Numbered from the stretch's first letter, positions 33,655 through 43,757 are shown. The stretch: 64,000 nt of DNA from Pseudomonas sp. AL03 (GCF_029960815.1 NZ_JASBRE010000001.1:124001-188000), one strand, 5' to 3'. Translations and numbers: made by a program. The notes: generated by a model from the sequence alone, not told the origin.

Positions 33655-35394
33655 ATGAAGTTAGCGATTGTTACGGCCTGCCCGAACGGCATGGTCACCA
33701 GCGTGCTGTGCGCCCGTTTGCTCGATGCAGCGGCCCAGCGTCAGGGCTGGAGCACCAGTGTTGAAGTCAACGATGCCGCGCACCCTGAACGTCAATTGTC
33801 GGCGGCCACGATCGAGGCGGCCGAGTGGGTGTTGCTGGTGACCAGCGCGACGGTGGATATGTCGCGATTCGTCGGCAAACGCGTCTTCCAAACCACCCCG
33901 GCGCAAGCCCTGCAAGATGTGGAAGCGGTGCTACGGCGCGGTGCTGAAGAAGCTCAAGTCTACGTCGCGCCAGACGTCGTCACCGAGCCTGTTGCCGTGG
34001 TAAAAAATGCGCCGCGACTGGTTGCAGTGACCGCATGCCCTACCGGCGTTGCTCACACTTTCATGGCCGCTGAAGCCTTGCAGCAAGCGGCAAAACGCTT
34101 GGGCTACGACCTGCAAGTGGAAACCCAGGGCTCGGTCGGTGCGCGCAATCCGCTCAACGCCGCAGCGATTGCCGATGCTGATGTGGTGCTGCTGGCGGCG
34201 GACATCGAAGTCGCCACCGAGCGTTTCGCCGGCAAGAAGATTTACCGTTGTGGCACCGGCATCGCCCTCAAACAAGCCGAGACGACGCTGAACAAGGCGT
34301 TGGCCGAAGGCACGCAGGAAACCGCATCGACCGGTGCCAAAGGCCCGGCCAGGCAAGAGAAAACCGGTGTCTACAAACACCTGCTGACGGGCGTGTCGTT
34401 CATGCTGCCGATGGTGGTGGCGGGCGGTCTGATGATCGCCTTGTCGTTCGTGTTTGGCATCACGGCATTCAAGGAGGAAGGCACGCTCGCGGCAGCCCTG
34501 ATGCAGATCGGCGGCGAGACCGCGTTCAAGCTGATGGTGCCGCTGTTGGCGGGTTACATTGCCTACTCGATCGCCGACCGTCCGGGCCTGGCGCCGGGGA
34601 TGATTGGCGGTCTGCTGGCAAGCACCCTGGGCGCCGGTTTTATCGGCGGGATCATTGCCGGTTTCATCGCCGGTTACGCGGCTCAGGCGATCAATCGTTA
34701 TGCGCGCTTGCCACAAAGTCTTGAGGCACTGAAACCGATTTTGATCATTCCGTTGCTGGCAAGCCTGTTCACCGGTCTGGTGATGATCTACGTGGTGGGT
34801 AAACCGGTGGCCGGTATGCTCGAAGGGCTTACGCACTTCCTCGACAGCATGGGCACCACCAACGCAATTCTGCTCGGTGTGTTGCTGGGCGGGATGATGT
34901 GCGTCGACCTTGGCGGTCCGATCAACAAAGCCGCGTATGCGTTCTCGGTTGGGCTGCTGGCGTCGCAAAGTTATGCACCGATGGCGGCGACCATGGCGGC
35001 CGGCATGGTGCCGCCGATTGGCCTGGGTATCGCCACATTCATCGCGAGACGCAAGTTCGCCCAGGCTGAACGCGAGGCCGGTAAAGCGGCGTTGGTGTTG
35101 GGGCTGTGTTTTATCTCCGAAGGCGCGATTCCGTTTGCCGCCAAGGACCCGTTGCGAGTGATCCCGGCGAGCATTGCCGGTGGTGCATTGACCGGTGCGC
35201 TGTCGATGTACTTCGGCTGCAAACTGATGGCGCCGCACGGCGGGTTGTTCGTGCTGGCGATCCCGAATGCGATCAACCATGCACTGTTGTATCTGCTGGC
35301 GATTGTGGCCGGGAGTTTGCTGACGGCGGTAGCGTATGCGCTGCTCAAGCGGCCGGAAGTTGTTGAAATGGCCGCGGAGCCCGTCAGCGCCTGA
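33655..35394 (+). CDS. fruA: PTS fructose-specific transporter subunit EIIB'BC
   Basis: Inner-membrane permease that imports and phosphorylates fructose at C1. The 579-residue protein has an N-terminal duplicated EIIB' (C9 in TACPNGM), the active EIIB with C128 in TACPTGVAHTF, a linker around 215-235 and a membrane EIIC domain (from about 240) containing GFIAGYAAQAIN and the conserved FISEGAIPFAAKDPLR. Last gene of fruBKA; REPIN-type repeats follow 8 bp later. Confidence 0.97.
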   Translation: MKLAIVTACPNGMVTSVLCARLLDAAAQRQGWSTSVEVNDAAHPERQLSAATIEAAEWVLLVTSATVDMSRFVGKRVFQTTPAQALQDVEAVLRRGAEEAQVYVAPDVVTEPVAVVKNAPRLVAVTACPTGVAHTFMAAEALQQAAKRLGYDLQVETQGSVGARNPLNAAAIADADVVLLAADIEVATERFAGKKIYRCGTGIALKQAETTLNKALAEGTQETASTGAKGPARQEKTGVYKHLLTGVSFMLPMVVAGGLMIALSFVFGITAFKEEGTLAAALMQIGGETAFKLMVPLLAGYIAYSIADRPGLAPGMIGGLLASTLGAGFIGGIIAGFIAGYAAQAINRYARLPQSLEALKPILIIPLLASLFTGLVMIYVVGKPVAGMLEGLTHFLDSMGTTNAILLGVLLGGMMCVDLGGPINKAAYAFSVGLLASQSYAPMAATMAAGMVPPIGLGIATFIARRKFAQAEREAGKAALVLGLCFISEGAIPFAAKDPLRVIPASIAGGALTGALSMYFGCKLMAPHGGLFVLAIPNAINHALLYLLAIVAGSLLTAVAYALLKRPEVVEMAAEPVSA

Positions 35395-35401
35395 CACCCA
35401 A

Positions 35402-35503
35402 CCCCCTGTAGGAGCGAGGCTTGCCCGCGAAGGCGGTTTTACATTCAACAAAGATGGTGACTGTCAGGCCGCCTTCGCGGGCAAGCCTCGCTCCTACAGG
35501 GGG
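35402..35503. repeat. REPIN-type inverted pair between fruA and phoD
   Basis: Perfect 35-bp arms (35402-35436 and 35469-35503) around a 32-nt spacer. Each arm contains TGTAGGAGCGAGGCTTGCCC. Two REP units in opposite orientation is the REPIN arrangement described for P. fluorescens. The same unit recurs at 49099-49189. It fills most of the 168-bp gap after fruA. Confidence 0.9.
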
Positions 35504-35562
35504 AGGTGTCACGTCGGTTTCATGCGCGCATGTTTTAGTTTCTCTTTTTCAGGGAGAACACC

Positions 35563-37104
35563 ATGAGCGAATTCGACCTCGGCCGTCGTCGTGTCATTCA
35601 AGCCGTTGGTGCCGGGCTGTTGTTGCCAGGCCTGGCGCCGGCGGTGATCGCTTCGGTCAAGGATCGTCCGCAACTCACCGATGGCGTGCAGTCCGGCGAC
35701 CTGCTGGGTGACCGGGCGATGATCTGGAGCCGCTGCGATCGCCCGGCGCGGATGGTGGTGGAATGGGACACCCGCAGCCTGTTCAGTAACCCTCGTCGTT
35801 TTGTCTCGCCATTGGCCGTCTCCAATACTGATTTCACCGCCCGGGTCGAACTCACTGGCTTGCCCGCCGACCAGGCGATTTTCTACCGCGTGCACTTCGA
35901 AGACGCCCAGAGCGGTGTCGCCAGCGAACCGTGGTTTGGCCATCTGCGCAGCGTGCCGCAAACCCGTCGCGACATTCGTTTCGTCTGGAGCGGCGACACC
36001 GTCGGCCAGGGCTTCGGCATCAACCCGGACATCGGCGGCATGCGTATCTACGAAGCCATGCGTTTGCGCCTGCCAGACTTCTTTATCCACAGCGGCGACA
36101 CCATCTACGCCGACGGTCCCGTACCTGCGCAGCTCACCACAGAGAGCGGCCGTGTGTGGCGCAACATCACCACTGAAGCCAAGAGCAAAGTCGCGGAAAC
36201 CCTCGATGAGTATCGCGGCAATTACCGCTACAACCTGATGGACGAAAACATCCGCCGCTTCAACGCCGAGGTCCCGCAGATCTGGCAGTGGGATGATCAC
36301 GAAGTGCTGAACAATTGGTCGCCGGGCAAGCAACTCGATGAGCGCTACAAGAGTAAAGATATCCACAGCCTGGTCGGTCGCGCGCGTCAGGCCTGGCTCG
36401 AATACGCACCGATGCGGTTACAGAGTGCCGACGGCGGTGGGCGGATTTATCGCAAGCTCAATTACGGGCCGTTGCTCGATGTGTTCGTGCTGGATATGCG
36501 CAGCTATCGCGAAGCCAATGACGAAAACCTGGGGGCCGCAAAACCGTTCCTCGGCCGTGAACAATTGGACTGGCTCGAGCGTGAATTGAAGGCCTCCAAT
36601 GCCCAGTGGAAAGTCATCGCCGCCGACATGCCGATTGGTCTCGGCGTACCGGATGGTGAAGTCAGTCCCGGTGTGGCGCGTTGGGAAGCTGTGGCCAATG
36701 GCGATCCGGGACCGGCCCAGGGGCGTGAGCTGGAAATTGCCGAGTTGTTGGGCTTCCTGCGGGCGCAGCAGGTGCGCAATTTTGTCTGGCTGACGGCGGA
36801 TGTGCATTACTGCGCAGCGCACCACTACCATCCGGAGCGTGCGGCGTTTCAGGATTTCGAACCGTTCTGGGAGTTTGTCGCCGGTCCTTTGAATGCGGGC
36901 AGCTTCGGGCCTAATTCGCTGGATAAAACCTTTGGTCCTGAAGTGGTGTTCGAGAAAGCACCACCGGCACAGAACACCTCACCGTTTGCCGGGTTTCAGT
37001 TTTTTGGTGAGGTGAACATTGATGGGCAGACGGGGGAGATGAGTGTGGTGTTGCGGGATTTGGATGGGGTGGGGGTGTTTCAACAAAAGTTGCAGCCGGT
37101 TTGA
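35563..37104 (+). CDS. Alkaline phosphatase D family protein (PhoD-like, Tat-exported)
   Basis: Periplasmic phosphodiesterase/phosphomonoesterase of 513 residues. The N-terminus carries a twin-arginine signal (GRRRVIQAVGAGLLLPGLAP, cleavage near residue 28). Metallophosphatase motifs typical of PhoD are visible: WSGDTVGQ, FFIHSGDTIYADGP, QWDDHEVLNNW and the late TADVHYCAAHHY. PhoD enzymes use Fe3+ and Ca2+. A GGGAGA site precedes the ATG. No Pho box was found upstream because the gap is filled by the REPIN. Confidence 0.93.
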   Translation: MSEFDLGRRRVIQAVGAGLLLPGLAPAVIASVKDRPQLTDGVQSGDLLGDRAMIWSRCDRPARMVVEWDTRSLFSNPRRFVSPLAVSNTDFTARVELTGLPADQAIFYRVHFEDAQSGVASEPWFGHLRSVPQTRRDIRFVWSGDTVGQGFGINPDIGGMRIYEAMRLRLPDFFIHSGDTIYADGPVPAQLTTESGRVWRNITTEAKSKVAETLDEYRGNYRYNLMDENIRRFNAEVPQIWQWDDHEVLNNWSPGKQLDERYKSKDIHSLVGRARQAWLEYAPMRLQSADGGGRIYRKLNYGPLLDVFVLDMRSYREANDENLGAAKPFLGREQLDWLERELKASNAQWKVIAADMPIGLGVPDGEVSPGVARWEAVANGDPGPAQGRELEIAELLGFLRAQQVRNFVWLTADVHYCAAHHYHPERAAFQDFEPFWEFVAGPLNAGSFGPNSLDKTFGPEVVFEKAPPAQNTSPFAGFQFFGEVNIDGQTGEMSVVLRDLDGVGVFQQKLQPV

Positions 37105-37129
37105 AAATGAAGTCGCGAGCAGACACAAG

Positions 37130-37165
37130 ATCCCATGTGGGAGCGAGCTTGCTCCCACATGGGAT
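37130..37165. terminator. REP-like palindrome between convergent genes
   Basis: A perfect 15-bp stem (ATCCCATGTGGGAGC and its complement) with loop GAGCTT, between the convergent phoD-like and reductase genes. Its core, GGGAGCGAGCTTGCTCCC, matches a common Pseudomonas REP sequence. It could end both transcripts, although T runs are lacking. Confidence 0.75.
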
Positions 37166-37174
37166 GTGGGGGGA

Positions 37175-39703
37175 TCAGTAGACGTCGCGGCGATAACGGC
37201 CTTGCTCGATCAACCGGTCGACTTCTGTAATCCCGAGCACTTCGTTGAGCACGTGATCCACGCCTGAAGCCATCCCTTGCAAGCTGCCGCAGATGTAAAT
37301 AACGGCACCGTCAGCCAACCACTTCTTCAACTCCCCAGCCGACTCACGCAGTCGATCCTGCACATAAATCTTCTCGGCCTGATCCCGCGAGAACGCCAGG
37401 TCCAACTTCTCCAGATCCCCCGAAATCAGCCATTCCTCAAGCTCGGCGCGGCACAGGTAGTCATGTTCCCGATGACGTTCGCCGAACAACAGCCAATGAC
37501 GTTGCTGCCCATCGGCGATCCGCGCCTTGAGCAAACTCCGCAGCCCGGCCAAGCCGGTGCCGTTGCCCAGCAAAATCATCGGTACCGGCTGGGCCGGCAG
37601 GTGGAAACCGCTGTTGCGCCGTACGCGCAAGCTGATGGTGCCGCCCACAGGAGCCTGTTCGGTCAACCAGCCGGAGCCGACGCCCAAGCGGCCATCGGGG
37701 TGCAGTTCCTGGCGCACGATCAGTTCGAGGATGCCGTCGGCGGCGATCGAGGCGATGGAGTATTCGCGCATGGCCAGGGGCACCAAGGCATTCACCAGTG
37801 CCTGGGCATGCAGGCCGACCAGATGGGTTCTGTTTTCGGGCAGTTGTCGACTGGCGAGGGCTTGCTCCAGCGGTTGCGACAGGCTGTCGAGCGTCACCGT
37901 GGCCCGACCGTCAATGCCCAGGCCATCGAGGAAATGTTCGATTGCCCATGGGCAATTGCGCGGCAACACTTCCACCAGGTCACCGGCCAGCCAACTGCTG
38001 GTGGACGGGGCGGTGAGGCCGAGCAAGTACACGCCCGAACCGGTGCTGTCAGGGTTGAGCCGTTCGCGGCGGGTCAGTGTCCAGTTGTCGTAGCTCGGCG
38101 CTTGCCAGGTGTCCATGGGCGCTTGTCCGGTCAGCAGGGCGAGTTGCTGCTGCCAGTGACGCAAGGCGTAAGGGTCGCCGCTGTCGACTTCTACCGGCGC
38201 GAACAGGGTCTTGCCGCCATGCTCGCCCAGCCAGGTGTGCAAGCGTCGGGCGAAACCGCAGAAGTGCTGATACTGGCGATCGCCAAGCCCAAGCACGGCG
38301 TAGTTCAGGCTTTCCAGGCTCAATGCCTGGCCCAGCACTTTGCGCTCAAACCTGCGGGCGCTGTCCGGCGCTTCACCGTCGCCGAAGGTGCTGACCACGA
38401 ACAGCGCATTGCCGGAATCACGCAGATCCTGCTCGCTGACATCCGCCAGCGGCTGAACCTTCACCGGCAATCCGGCTGCTTGCAATTGTCCTGCGGTCTG
38501 CCATGCCAGTTGCTCGGCGAACCCGCTCTGGCTGGCGAAACCGATCAACCATGCGGGAGCGTCGCTACCCGGTTGCGCGAGACCTTTGCGGGCTTCTTTG
38601 GCATGACGTTTTTTGCGTCGACGATCGAGGTACAACAACCACCCGGTGACGAAAAACAGCGGCATCGTCAGTGCGGTCATCGTCAGGATAATCCGCCCGA
38701 CAATGCCGAAGTAGCTGCCGACGTGCAGCGCGTAAATGCTGGTCAGCAGTTGCGCCTTGAGGCTCTTGTCGCTGTAGCGGTCATGCCGTTTGACGATGCC
38801 GGTCGCTGGATCGAGGCTGATCTGGTTCAGCGCGCGGTCGTGGGGCGAGCTGCTCAAAAGGTAGAACACGGTGGCCGGCTGCCCGGCCACTGACGGCATG
38901 CGGATGTTGTAGGCACTCAGTGCTGGACCTGCAGCGCTGTAGAGGCTGCTCCACATCACTGCGTAATCGGCGGTGGGCGCCGGGCCGCTCGGTGCGGGGC
39001 CACGACCGTCCCGAGCACGCTCATTCTGCGGCGAGTCGGAAAGTAATTGGGTCAGACCCTTTTTGTACCACTCATAGGACCAGGACAACCCGGTCAGCGC
39101 CGCCAGAAGGTAAAACACCAGGCACCAGGTGCCGGCCACCGAGTGCAAATCCCAGTTGAAGCTGCGGCCCTTTTTCTTCCAGTCGAGGGTCAGCCAGGCG
39201 CGCCAGCTTTTCCACTGACGTGGCCAGCGCAGGTACAGACCGGACAGGCAGAAGAACACCAGAATCAGCGTGCACGCGCCGGTGATCTGCCGACCGGTAT
39301 CGCCCATGGCGAGGAAACGGTGCAGTTGCAGCATCAGGCCGAAGAAGTCCTGGCCAGTGGCGTCGCCCATGAACTCGGCGGTGTACGGGTCGAAGTAGCG
39401 CATCTCGCCGCGGCGCTCACCCGGCGGTGGGGTAAAGGACACCCGCGCGGCGTTGCCGCTGTCGGTCTCGACCCAGAGCATCGCGACTTTCTTGCCAGAT
39501 GCACCCTCGATTTTCTCCACCAGCTCAACGGGCGGCAGGACGCCAGCGACCTGCTTCTCGACCTGCAACACAGAAGGGTTCAGCGCGCGCAGGATTTCAT
39601 CCTGAAACGACACCGTCGCCCCGGTGATGCCCATCAGGGCCAGTACCAGTCCGGCGCTGATGCCGAAAAACCAGTGCAACTGGAACAGGGTTTTCTTCAA
39701 CAC
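37175..39703 (-). CDS. PepSY-flavodoxin-ferredoxin reductase fusion (probable ferric/siderophore reductase)
   Basis: An 842-residue membrane flavoprotein. N-terminal PepSY-type membrane part with four segments (for example [19 protein letters not shown] and the last near [20 protein letters not shown]), then a flavodoxin domain ([36 protein letters not shown]) and a reductase domain with FAD motif REYSIAS and NADPH motifs [11 protein letters not shown] and YICGSLQGM. The GTG at 39703 starts just before the first membrane helix. It lies downstream of piuA, suggesting reductive iron release; the electron acceptor is inferred, not shown. The P. aeruginosa homologue is next to piuA too. Confidence 0.88.
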   Translation of the reverse strand: MLKKTLFQLHWFFGISAGLVLALMGITGATVSFQDEILRALNPSVLQVEKQVAGVLPPVELVEKIEGASGKKVAMLWVETDSGNAARVSFTPPPGERRGEMRYFDPYTAEFMGDATGQDFFGLMLQLHRFLAMGDTGRQITGACTLILVFFCLSGLYLRWPRQWKSWRAWLTLDWKKKGRSFNWDLHSVAGTWCLVFYLLAALTGLSWSYEWYKKGLTQLLSDSPQNERARDGRGPAPSGPAPTADYAVMWSSLYSAAGPALSAYNIRMPSVAGQPATVFYLLSSSPHDRALNQISLDPATGIVKRHDRYSDKSLKAQLLTSIYALHVGSYFGIVGRIILTMTALTMPLFFVTGWLLYLDRRRKKRHAKEARKGLAQPGSDAPAWLIGFASQSGFAEQLAWQTAGQLQAAGLPVKVQPLADVSEQDLRDSGNALFVVSTFGDGEAPDSARRFERKVLGQALSLESLNYAVLGLGDRQYQHFCGFARRLHTWLGEHGGKTLFAPVEVDSGDPYALRHWQQQLALLTGQAPMDTWQAPSYDNWTLTRRERLNPDSTGSGVYLLGLTAPSTSSWLAGDLVEVLPRNCPWAIEHFLDGLGIDGRATVTLDSLSQPLEQALASRQLPENRTHLVGLHAQALVNALVPLAMREYSIASIAADGILELIVRQELHPDGRLGVGSGWLTEQAPVGGTISLRVRRNSGFHLPAQPVPMILLGNGTGLAGLRSLLKARIADGQQRHWLLFGERHREHDYLCRAELEEWLISGDLEKLDLAFSRDQAEKIYVQDRLRESAGELKKWLADGAVIYICGSLQGMASGVDHVLNEVLGITEVDRLIEQGRYRRDVY

Positions 39704-39785
39704 GTCGCTCGCCTTGCTCGTTCGGAAATAATCATCACGGCGCGCATTATGCCGTGGGTTGTCGAGAAACATTCTTTTTACGCAC

Positions 39786-39815
39786 AAAAGCCCCGTTCAC
39801 TTGGATGAACGGGGC
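39786..39815 (-). terminator. Terminator downstream of piuA
   Basis: Stem GCCCCGTTCA / TGAACGGGGC with a 6-nt loop; read on the minus strand it is followed by TTTTG. It lies between piuA and the reductase fusion, implying partial or separate transcription of the latter. Confidence 0.75.
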
Positions 39816-39834
39816 CTTGGTCTTCACGCGTCTA

Positions 39835-42096
39835 TCAGAAGTGGAAGTTGGTGCTCAGCAGGGCGGTACGACCCGCCGCCACGTGGGCGTAGTGCGTCTG
39901 GAACACCTGGTCGAAGTAACGTTTGTCGGTCAGGTTCTGTACGTTGAGTTGCAGGTCGACGTTTTTGGTCAGGCGATAGCTGGCCATTGCGTCGTAGCGC
40001 CAGTAGGAAGGGATCTCCACCGAGTTGGCGACGTTACCGAACTGCGAATCGACAAAGGTCGCACCGGCGCCGACGGTCAACTTGTCCGGTACCAGGTCGT
40101 AGGTCGACCAGAACGTGAAGTTGTTCCGAGGGGTGCTTGGCATGTGGTTGCCTTCATCGGCGGCGAGGGTGGTTTTGACCACTTCGCTTTCCATGTAGGT
40201 GTAGCCGCCGAAGACCCTCCAGTGACGGGTCAGCTTGCCGCTGTAGCTCAGTTCCACACCATTGACCTGCTGTTCGCCGTCCAGCACTTGAGTGGTGCCG
40301 CCGTCCGGATCGTTCATGCGTGCGTTGGTTTTCTCGGTGCGGAACAGTGCGGCGGTCAGCGACAGGTCGTCACCGAAGAAGTCCCACTTGGTGCCGATCT
40401 CGTAGTTGCGGTTCTTTTCCGGGTCCAGATCGCTGTTGTTCGCCGCCAGTTCCAGGCCACCGTTGCCGCTGGTTTCACCGGACGGGTTGCTGGAGGTGGA
40501 GTAGGCCGCGTAGATGCTGCCGTTAGGCAACACGTTGTAGACCACGCCGATCTGGTAGTTGACCAGGTCGCTGGTGTTCTCACGGGAGAAGTCGTTCGCT
40601 GGAGCGGTGCTGTTAGCGTTGGCGTGGCCGCTGGATTCGACCTGGTAGTTGTCATAACGCAGGCCCAGGTTCAGGGACCATTGCTCGTTGAACTTCAGCG
40701 TGTCGAACACGTAGGCCGCAGCGGTCTTGGTGTTGGTGTCGGTAAACGCGGCGCTGTCGGTGATCCTGCCGTTCCAGTTATCCCCAGGCGTCGGGTTTTG
40801 CAGGCTGGTGCAGTCGCCGGAGTTGAACAGGGCACGGTTACAGCGGGTGCCGCTGGCGGTCGAGGTCAGGATGTACGGGCGGTTGTGGGTGTCTTGATAG
40901 GAAAACTCAAGCCCGGTGACCAGGCTGTGCTCGATGGCGCCGGTGTTGAACTTGGCACTCAGGTCGGTCTGGTTGATCCAGCCGCTGGACGTCGAATTAC
41001 GGCTTTTCGCGCCGCGATACACGTTGCCATTGACCACGTTGCCCTTGCTGTCGTCCGGGTTGGTGACGATGTAGTCGAGTGTCGAACGGGACATGCGGAA
41101 GCTGTTCGAGACGGTCAGGTCATCATTCAGATCGTGTTCGATCTTGAGGGTGCCGCTGTCGTTGCTGGTCTGGCGATAGTCGCGACCGGTGAGGCCGTAG
41201 AAGTTGTCGCGATCGACATGCGCGGGTTTATCGACGTTGTACTTGCTGCGGTTGGGGCTCAAGGTCAACGGGAGGCCGTAGTCGGGCATGTCGTCGGTTT
41301 CGACGTGGTAGTAGCCGACGGTCAGGCGGGTGTCGGTACCCAGGCCAAACGCGAAGGAAGGTGCCACGCCCCAACGGCTGACGTCCACGGCATCACGGCC
41401 GGCGACGTTGGCTTCATGCTTCATCAGGTTCAGACGGAAGGCCGAGGTGTCGGTCATCTGCTGGTTCAGATCGAGGGTGGTGCGCTTGGTCTGGTCCGAG
41501 CCCCAGGTGAAGCCGCCGTTGTAGGCATTGCCCAGCTTGGCGGTCTTGCTCACCAGGTTCAGGCTGCCACCGGTGGAACCCGCGCCAGTAAAGGCCGATC
41601 CCGGGCCCTTGCTGACTTCGATCGATTCTACGTTGAAGATCTCGCGGCTCTGGGATGCCGGGTCGCGCATGCCGTCGACGAACGTGTCGCTTTCAGCGTT
41701 GAAGCCACGAATGATCGGACGATCGCCGGCCGGGTTGCCGCCTTCACCGGCACCGAAAGTGATACCCGGCGTGGTACGCAGCGCGTCGACCAGACTGGTG
41801 GCGCCCGTGTCGCGAATCACTTGTTGCGGAATAACGGTGACGCTTTTCGGCGTTTCACGCAGCGGTGCCGTGTATTTCTTGGAGGCCGAGGTATCAGTCT
41901 TGTAGGAGGTCTCGTCCTGGGCTTCGCCGTTGATAGCAGTAGCACCCAGGGAAATCACGTTGCTCGGTGCTTTTTCGTCGGTTTTTTCAGCCGCAAAAGC
42001 CATGTGGCCCGCAGAGCTGGCAGTGATCGCCACGCCAATTGCAGACGCGAGCAAACGCGGTGAACTGACCGGTAATTGTGGTTGTTGACGTGACAT
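39835..42096 (-). CDS. piuA: TonB-dependent catecholate siderophore receptor PiuA
   Basis: Outer-membrane receptor of 753 residues. A signal peptide ends at MAFA/AEK (about residue 35). The plug domain follows (SVTVIPQQVIRDTGATSLVD, then GGNPAGDRPIIRGFNAESDTFVDGMRDP), then a 22-strand barrel ending in the terminal aromatic TNFHF. PiuA in P. aeruginosa takes up siderophore-drug conjugates such as cefiderocol. The start at 42096 has GGGGAGGGG upstream; a longer in-frame start is rejected because it precedes the signal peptide by 47 polar residues. Divergent from piuC. Confidence 0.93.
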   Translation of the reverse strand: MSRQQPQLPVSSPRLLASAIGVAITASSAGHMAFAAEKTDEKAPSNVISLGATAINGEAQDETSYKTDTSASKKYTAPLRETPKSVTVIPQQVIRDTGATSLVDALRTTPGITFGAGEGGNPAGDRPIIRGFNAESDTFVDGMRDPASQSREIFNVESIEVSKGPGSAFTGAGSTGGSLNLVSKTAKLGNAYNGGFTWGSDQTKRTTLDLNQQMTDTSAFRLNLMKHEANVAGRDAVDVSRWGVAPSFAFGLGTDTRLTVGYYHVETDDMPDYGLPLTLSPNRSKYNVDKPAHVDRDNFYGLTGRDYRQTSNDSGTLKIEHDLNDDLTVSNSFRMSRSTLDYIVTNPDDSKGNVVNGNVYRGAKSRNSTSSGWINQTDLSAKFNTGAIEHSLVTGLEFSYQDTHNRPYILTSTASGTRCNRALFNSGDCTSLQNPTPGDNWNGRITDSAAFTDTNTKTAAAYVFDTLKFNEQWSLNLGLRYDNYQVESSGHANANSTAPANDFSRENTSDLVNYQIGVVYNVLPNGSIYAAYSTSSNPSGETSGNGGLELAANNSDLDPEKNRNYEIGTKWDFFGDDLSLTAALFRTEKTNARMNDPDGGTTQVLDGEQQVNGVELSYSGKLTRHWRVFGGYTYMESEVVKTTLAADEGNHMPSTPRNNFTFWSTYDLVPDKLTVGAGATFVDSQFGNVANSVEIPSYWRYDAMASYRLTKNVDLQLNVQNLTDKRYFDQVFQTHYAHVAAGRTALLSTNFHF

Positions 42097-42138
42097 GAGA
42101 ATTCCCCTCCCCAAGGATTTGAGGCCGCGGAATATAGG

Positions 42139-42157
42139 GTAAATACGTATCTGTATC
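42139..42157 (-). promoter_or_regulatory. Candidate Fur box upstream of piuA
   Basis: On the minus strand the 19-mer GATACAGATACGTATTTAC matches 12 of 19 positions of the consensus GATAATGATAATCATTATC. It lies 43 bp upstream of the piuA start, in the 206-bp A+T-rich gap shared with piuC. Iron repression is expected for this family. Confidence 0.5.
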
Positions 42158-42302
42158 AATTGCGAAACGTTACTATTCGCGACGAATTTACATTCTTTAC
42201 AATTTACCTTTACGGTTTTTGTCGTTTCATTCGTCACGCGGGTTTTACAGGGACAATAAGAATCAATACCATTGGCGTCCCTTTGCCTTCAGGTGTCTTT
42301 CC

Positions 42303-42983
42303 ATGTTGCTGCACATTCCCGGCGTGTTCGCGAAAGAAGAAGTGCAGCGCATTCGCGAAGCTCTGGAGCAGGCGGATTGGGCTGACGGCAAGATCACCGC
42401 CGGCTACCAGTCGGCCAAAGCCAAGCACAACCTGCAGCTGCCGGAAGGTCATCCGCTGGCCAAGGAAGTCGGCGCGGCGATGCTTGAGCGGCTGTGGAAA
42501 AATCCGCTGTTTATGTCAGCCGCGTTACCGCACAAGGTCTTCCCTCCGTTGCTGAACTGTTACACGGCCGGCGGCAGTTTCGACTTTCACATCGACAACG
42601 CCGTGCGCCAGCCCAAGGGCAGTATCGAGCGGGTGCGCACTGATTTGTCGGCCACCCTGTTCTTCAGCGAGCCGGATGACTACGACGGCGGTGAACTGGA
42701 AATCCAGGACACTTTCGGCACCCAACGGGTGAAGTTGCCCGCCGGCGACATGGTCTTGTACCCCGGCACCAGCCTGCACAAGGTCAATGCCGTCACCCGC
42801 GGCACCCGGTACGCCTCATTTTTCTGGACCCAAAGCCTGGTTCGCGAAGACAGCCAGCGCGCCTTGCTGTTCGAGATGGACGGAGCGATCCAGCAGCTGA
42901 CCCAGGACATGCCCGACCACCCTTCGCTGATTCGCCTCACCGGCACTTACCACAACCTGTTGCGTCGCTGGGTCGAGGTGTAA
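42303..42983 (+). CDS. piuC: PKHD-type Fe(II)/2-oxoglutarate hydroxylase PiuC
   Basis: A 226-residue dioxygenase of the YbiX/PiuC family. The iron ligands are H96 and D98 ([10 protein letters not shown]) and H159 (PGTSLHKV); R169 in [11 protein letters not shown] fits the 2-oxoglutarate-binding arginine. The ATG at 42303 gives the usual MLLHIPGVF start. It is divergent from piuA; the substrate is unknown. Followed directly (no gap) by the Sel1-repeat gene. Confidence 0.93.
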   Translation: MLLHIPGVFAKEEVQRIREALEQADWADGKITAGYQSAKAKHNLQLPEGHPLAKEVGAAMLERLWKNPLFMSAALPHKVFPPLLNCYTAGGSFDFHIDNAVRQPKGSIERVRTDLSATLFFSEPDDYDGGELEIQDTFGTQRVKLPAGDMVLYPGTSLHKVNAVTRGTRYASFFWTQSLVREDSQRALLFEMDGAIQQLTQDMPDHPSLIRLTGTYHNLLRRWVEV

Positions 42984-43757
42984 GTGACGGACTTTCGTTT
43001 ACGCCGTGAGGAAATTCTCGACGGTGACCGGCTCAAATCGATGCTCGAGGAAAGCCCGGCACGTGCTGCCCAGGCGATTCTGCTCGCCGCCCGTGAAGGC
43101 GTGCTCGATGCTCAGGCACTGTTGGGCCAGATTCTGCTGGACGGGCAGGGCATTGAGCAGGATCAGCCGCTGGCCGTGCGCTGGTTTGAGATTGCCACCC
43201 AGAGCGGACATTTGATGGCGCGCAACATGCTCGGCCGTTGTCATGAACATGGCTGGGGTTGCGTCGCCGATGCCTCGGTAGCCGCAAGGCATTATCGTCA
43301 GGCTGCTGAAGCGGGACTGGATTGGGCGATGTACAACTACGCCAATCTGCTGGCCATTGGTCGTGGAGTGATCGAGGATCAGGTGCAAGCCCTGACTCTG
43401 TATCGCCGCGCCGCCGAACTCGGTCACGCCAAATCGATGAACCTGTTGGGGCGGTATCTGGAAGAAGGTAGGGGCTCTTCGGTCGATTCCGTAGCCGCGC
43501 ACGACTGGTATCGCCGTTCCGCTGAAGCCGGGGATTTTCGTGGCCAGTTCAGTTACGCCAGTATCCTGATTGACCAGACAAGGATCGCGGAGGGGCTGGC
43601 ATGGTATCGCCGCGCGATGCTTGGCGGAAATCTTGCGTTTCTGAAGGTTGCGACCCAGACATTGATGAGTGCGACAGACCCTCGTGTGCAGGCCTTGGCC
43701 GGGGAATATCAACAAAGGTCGCAGTTATTAAGCAACTCTTTGAATGTTCCTGCATAG
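42984..43757 (+). CDS. Sel1-like repeat protein
   Basis: A 257-residue solenoid of about five Sel1/TPR-like repeats, for example ALLGQILLDGQGIEQDQ, ARNMLGRCHEHGWGC and SMNLLGRYLEEGRGSS. No signal peptide. The GTG start at 42984 follows the piuC stop without a gap, so it is co-transcribed with piuC. P. aeruginosa has a similar protein after piuC. Probably a protein-binding scaffold. Confidence 0.88.
   Translation: MTDFRLRREEILDGDRLKSMLEESPARAAQAILLAAREGVLDAQALLGQILLDGQGIEQDQPLAVRWFEIATQSGHLMARNMLGRCHEHGWGCVADASVAARHYRQAAEAGLDWAMYNYANLLAIGRGVIEDQVQALTLYRRAAELGHAKSMNLLGRYLEEGRGSSVDSVAAHDWYRRSAEAGDFRGQFSYASILIDQTRIAEGLAWYRRAMLGGNLAFLKVATQTLMSATDPRVQALAGEYQQRSQLLSNSLNVPA

Noticed and set aside
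42097..42237. Longer piuA start at 42237
   Set aside because: It would place 47 residues before a good signal peptide and would remove the promoter region; the ATG at 42096 has a strong ribosome binding site.
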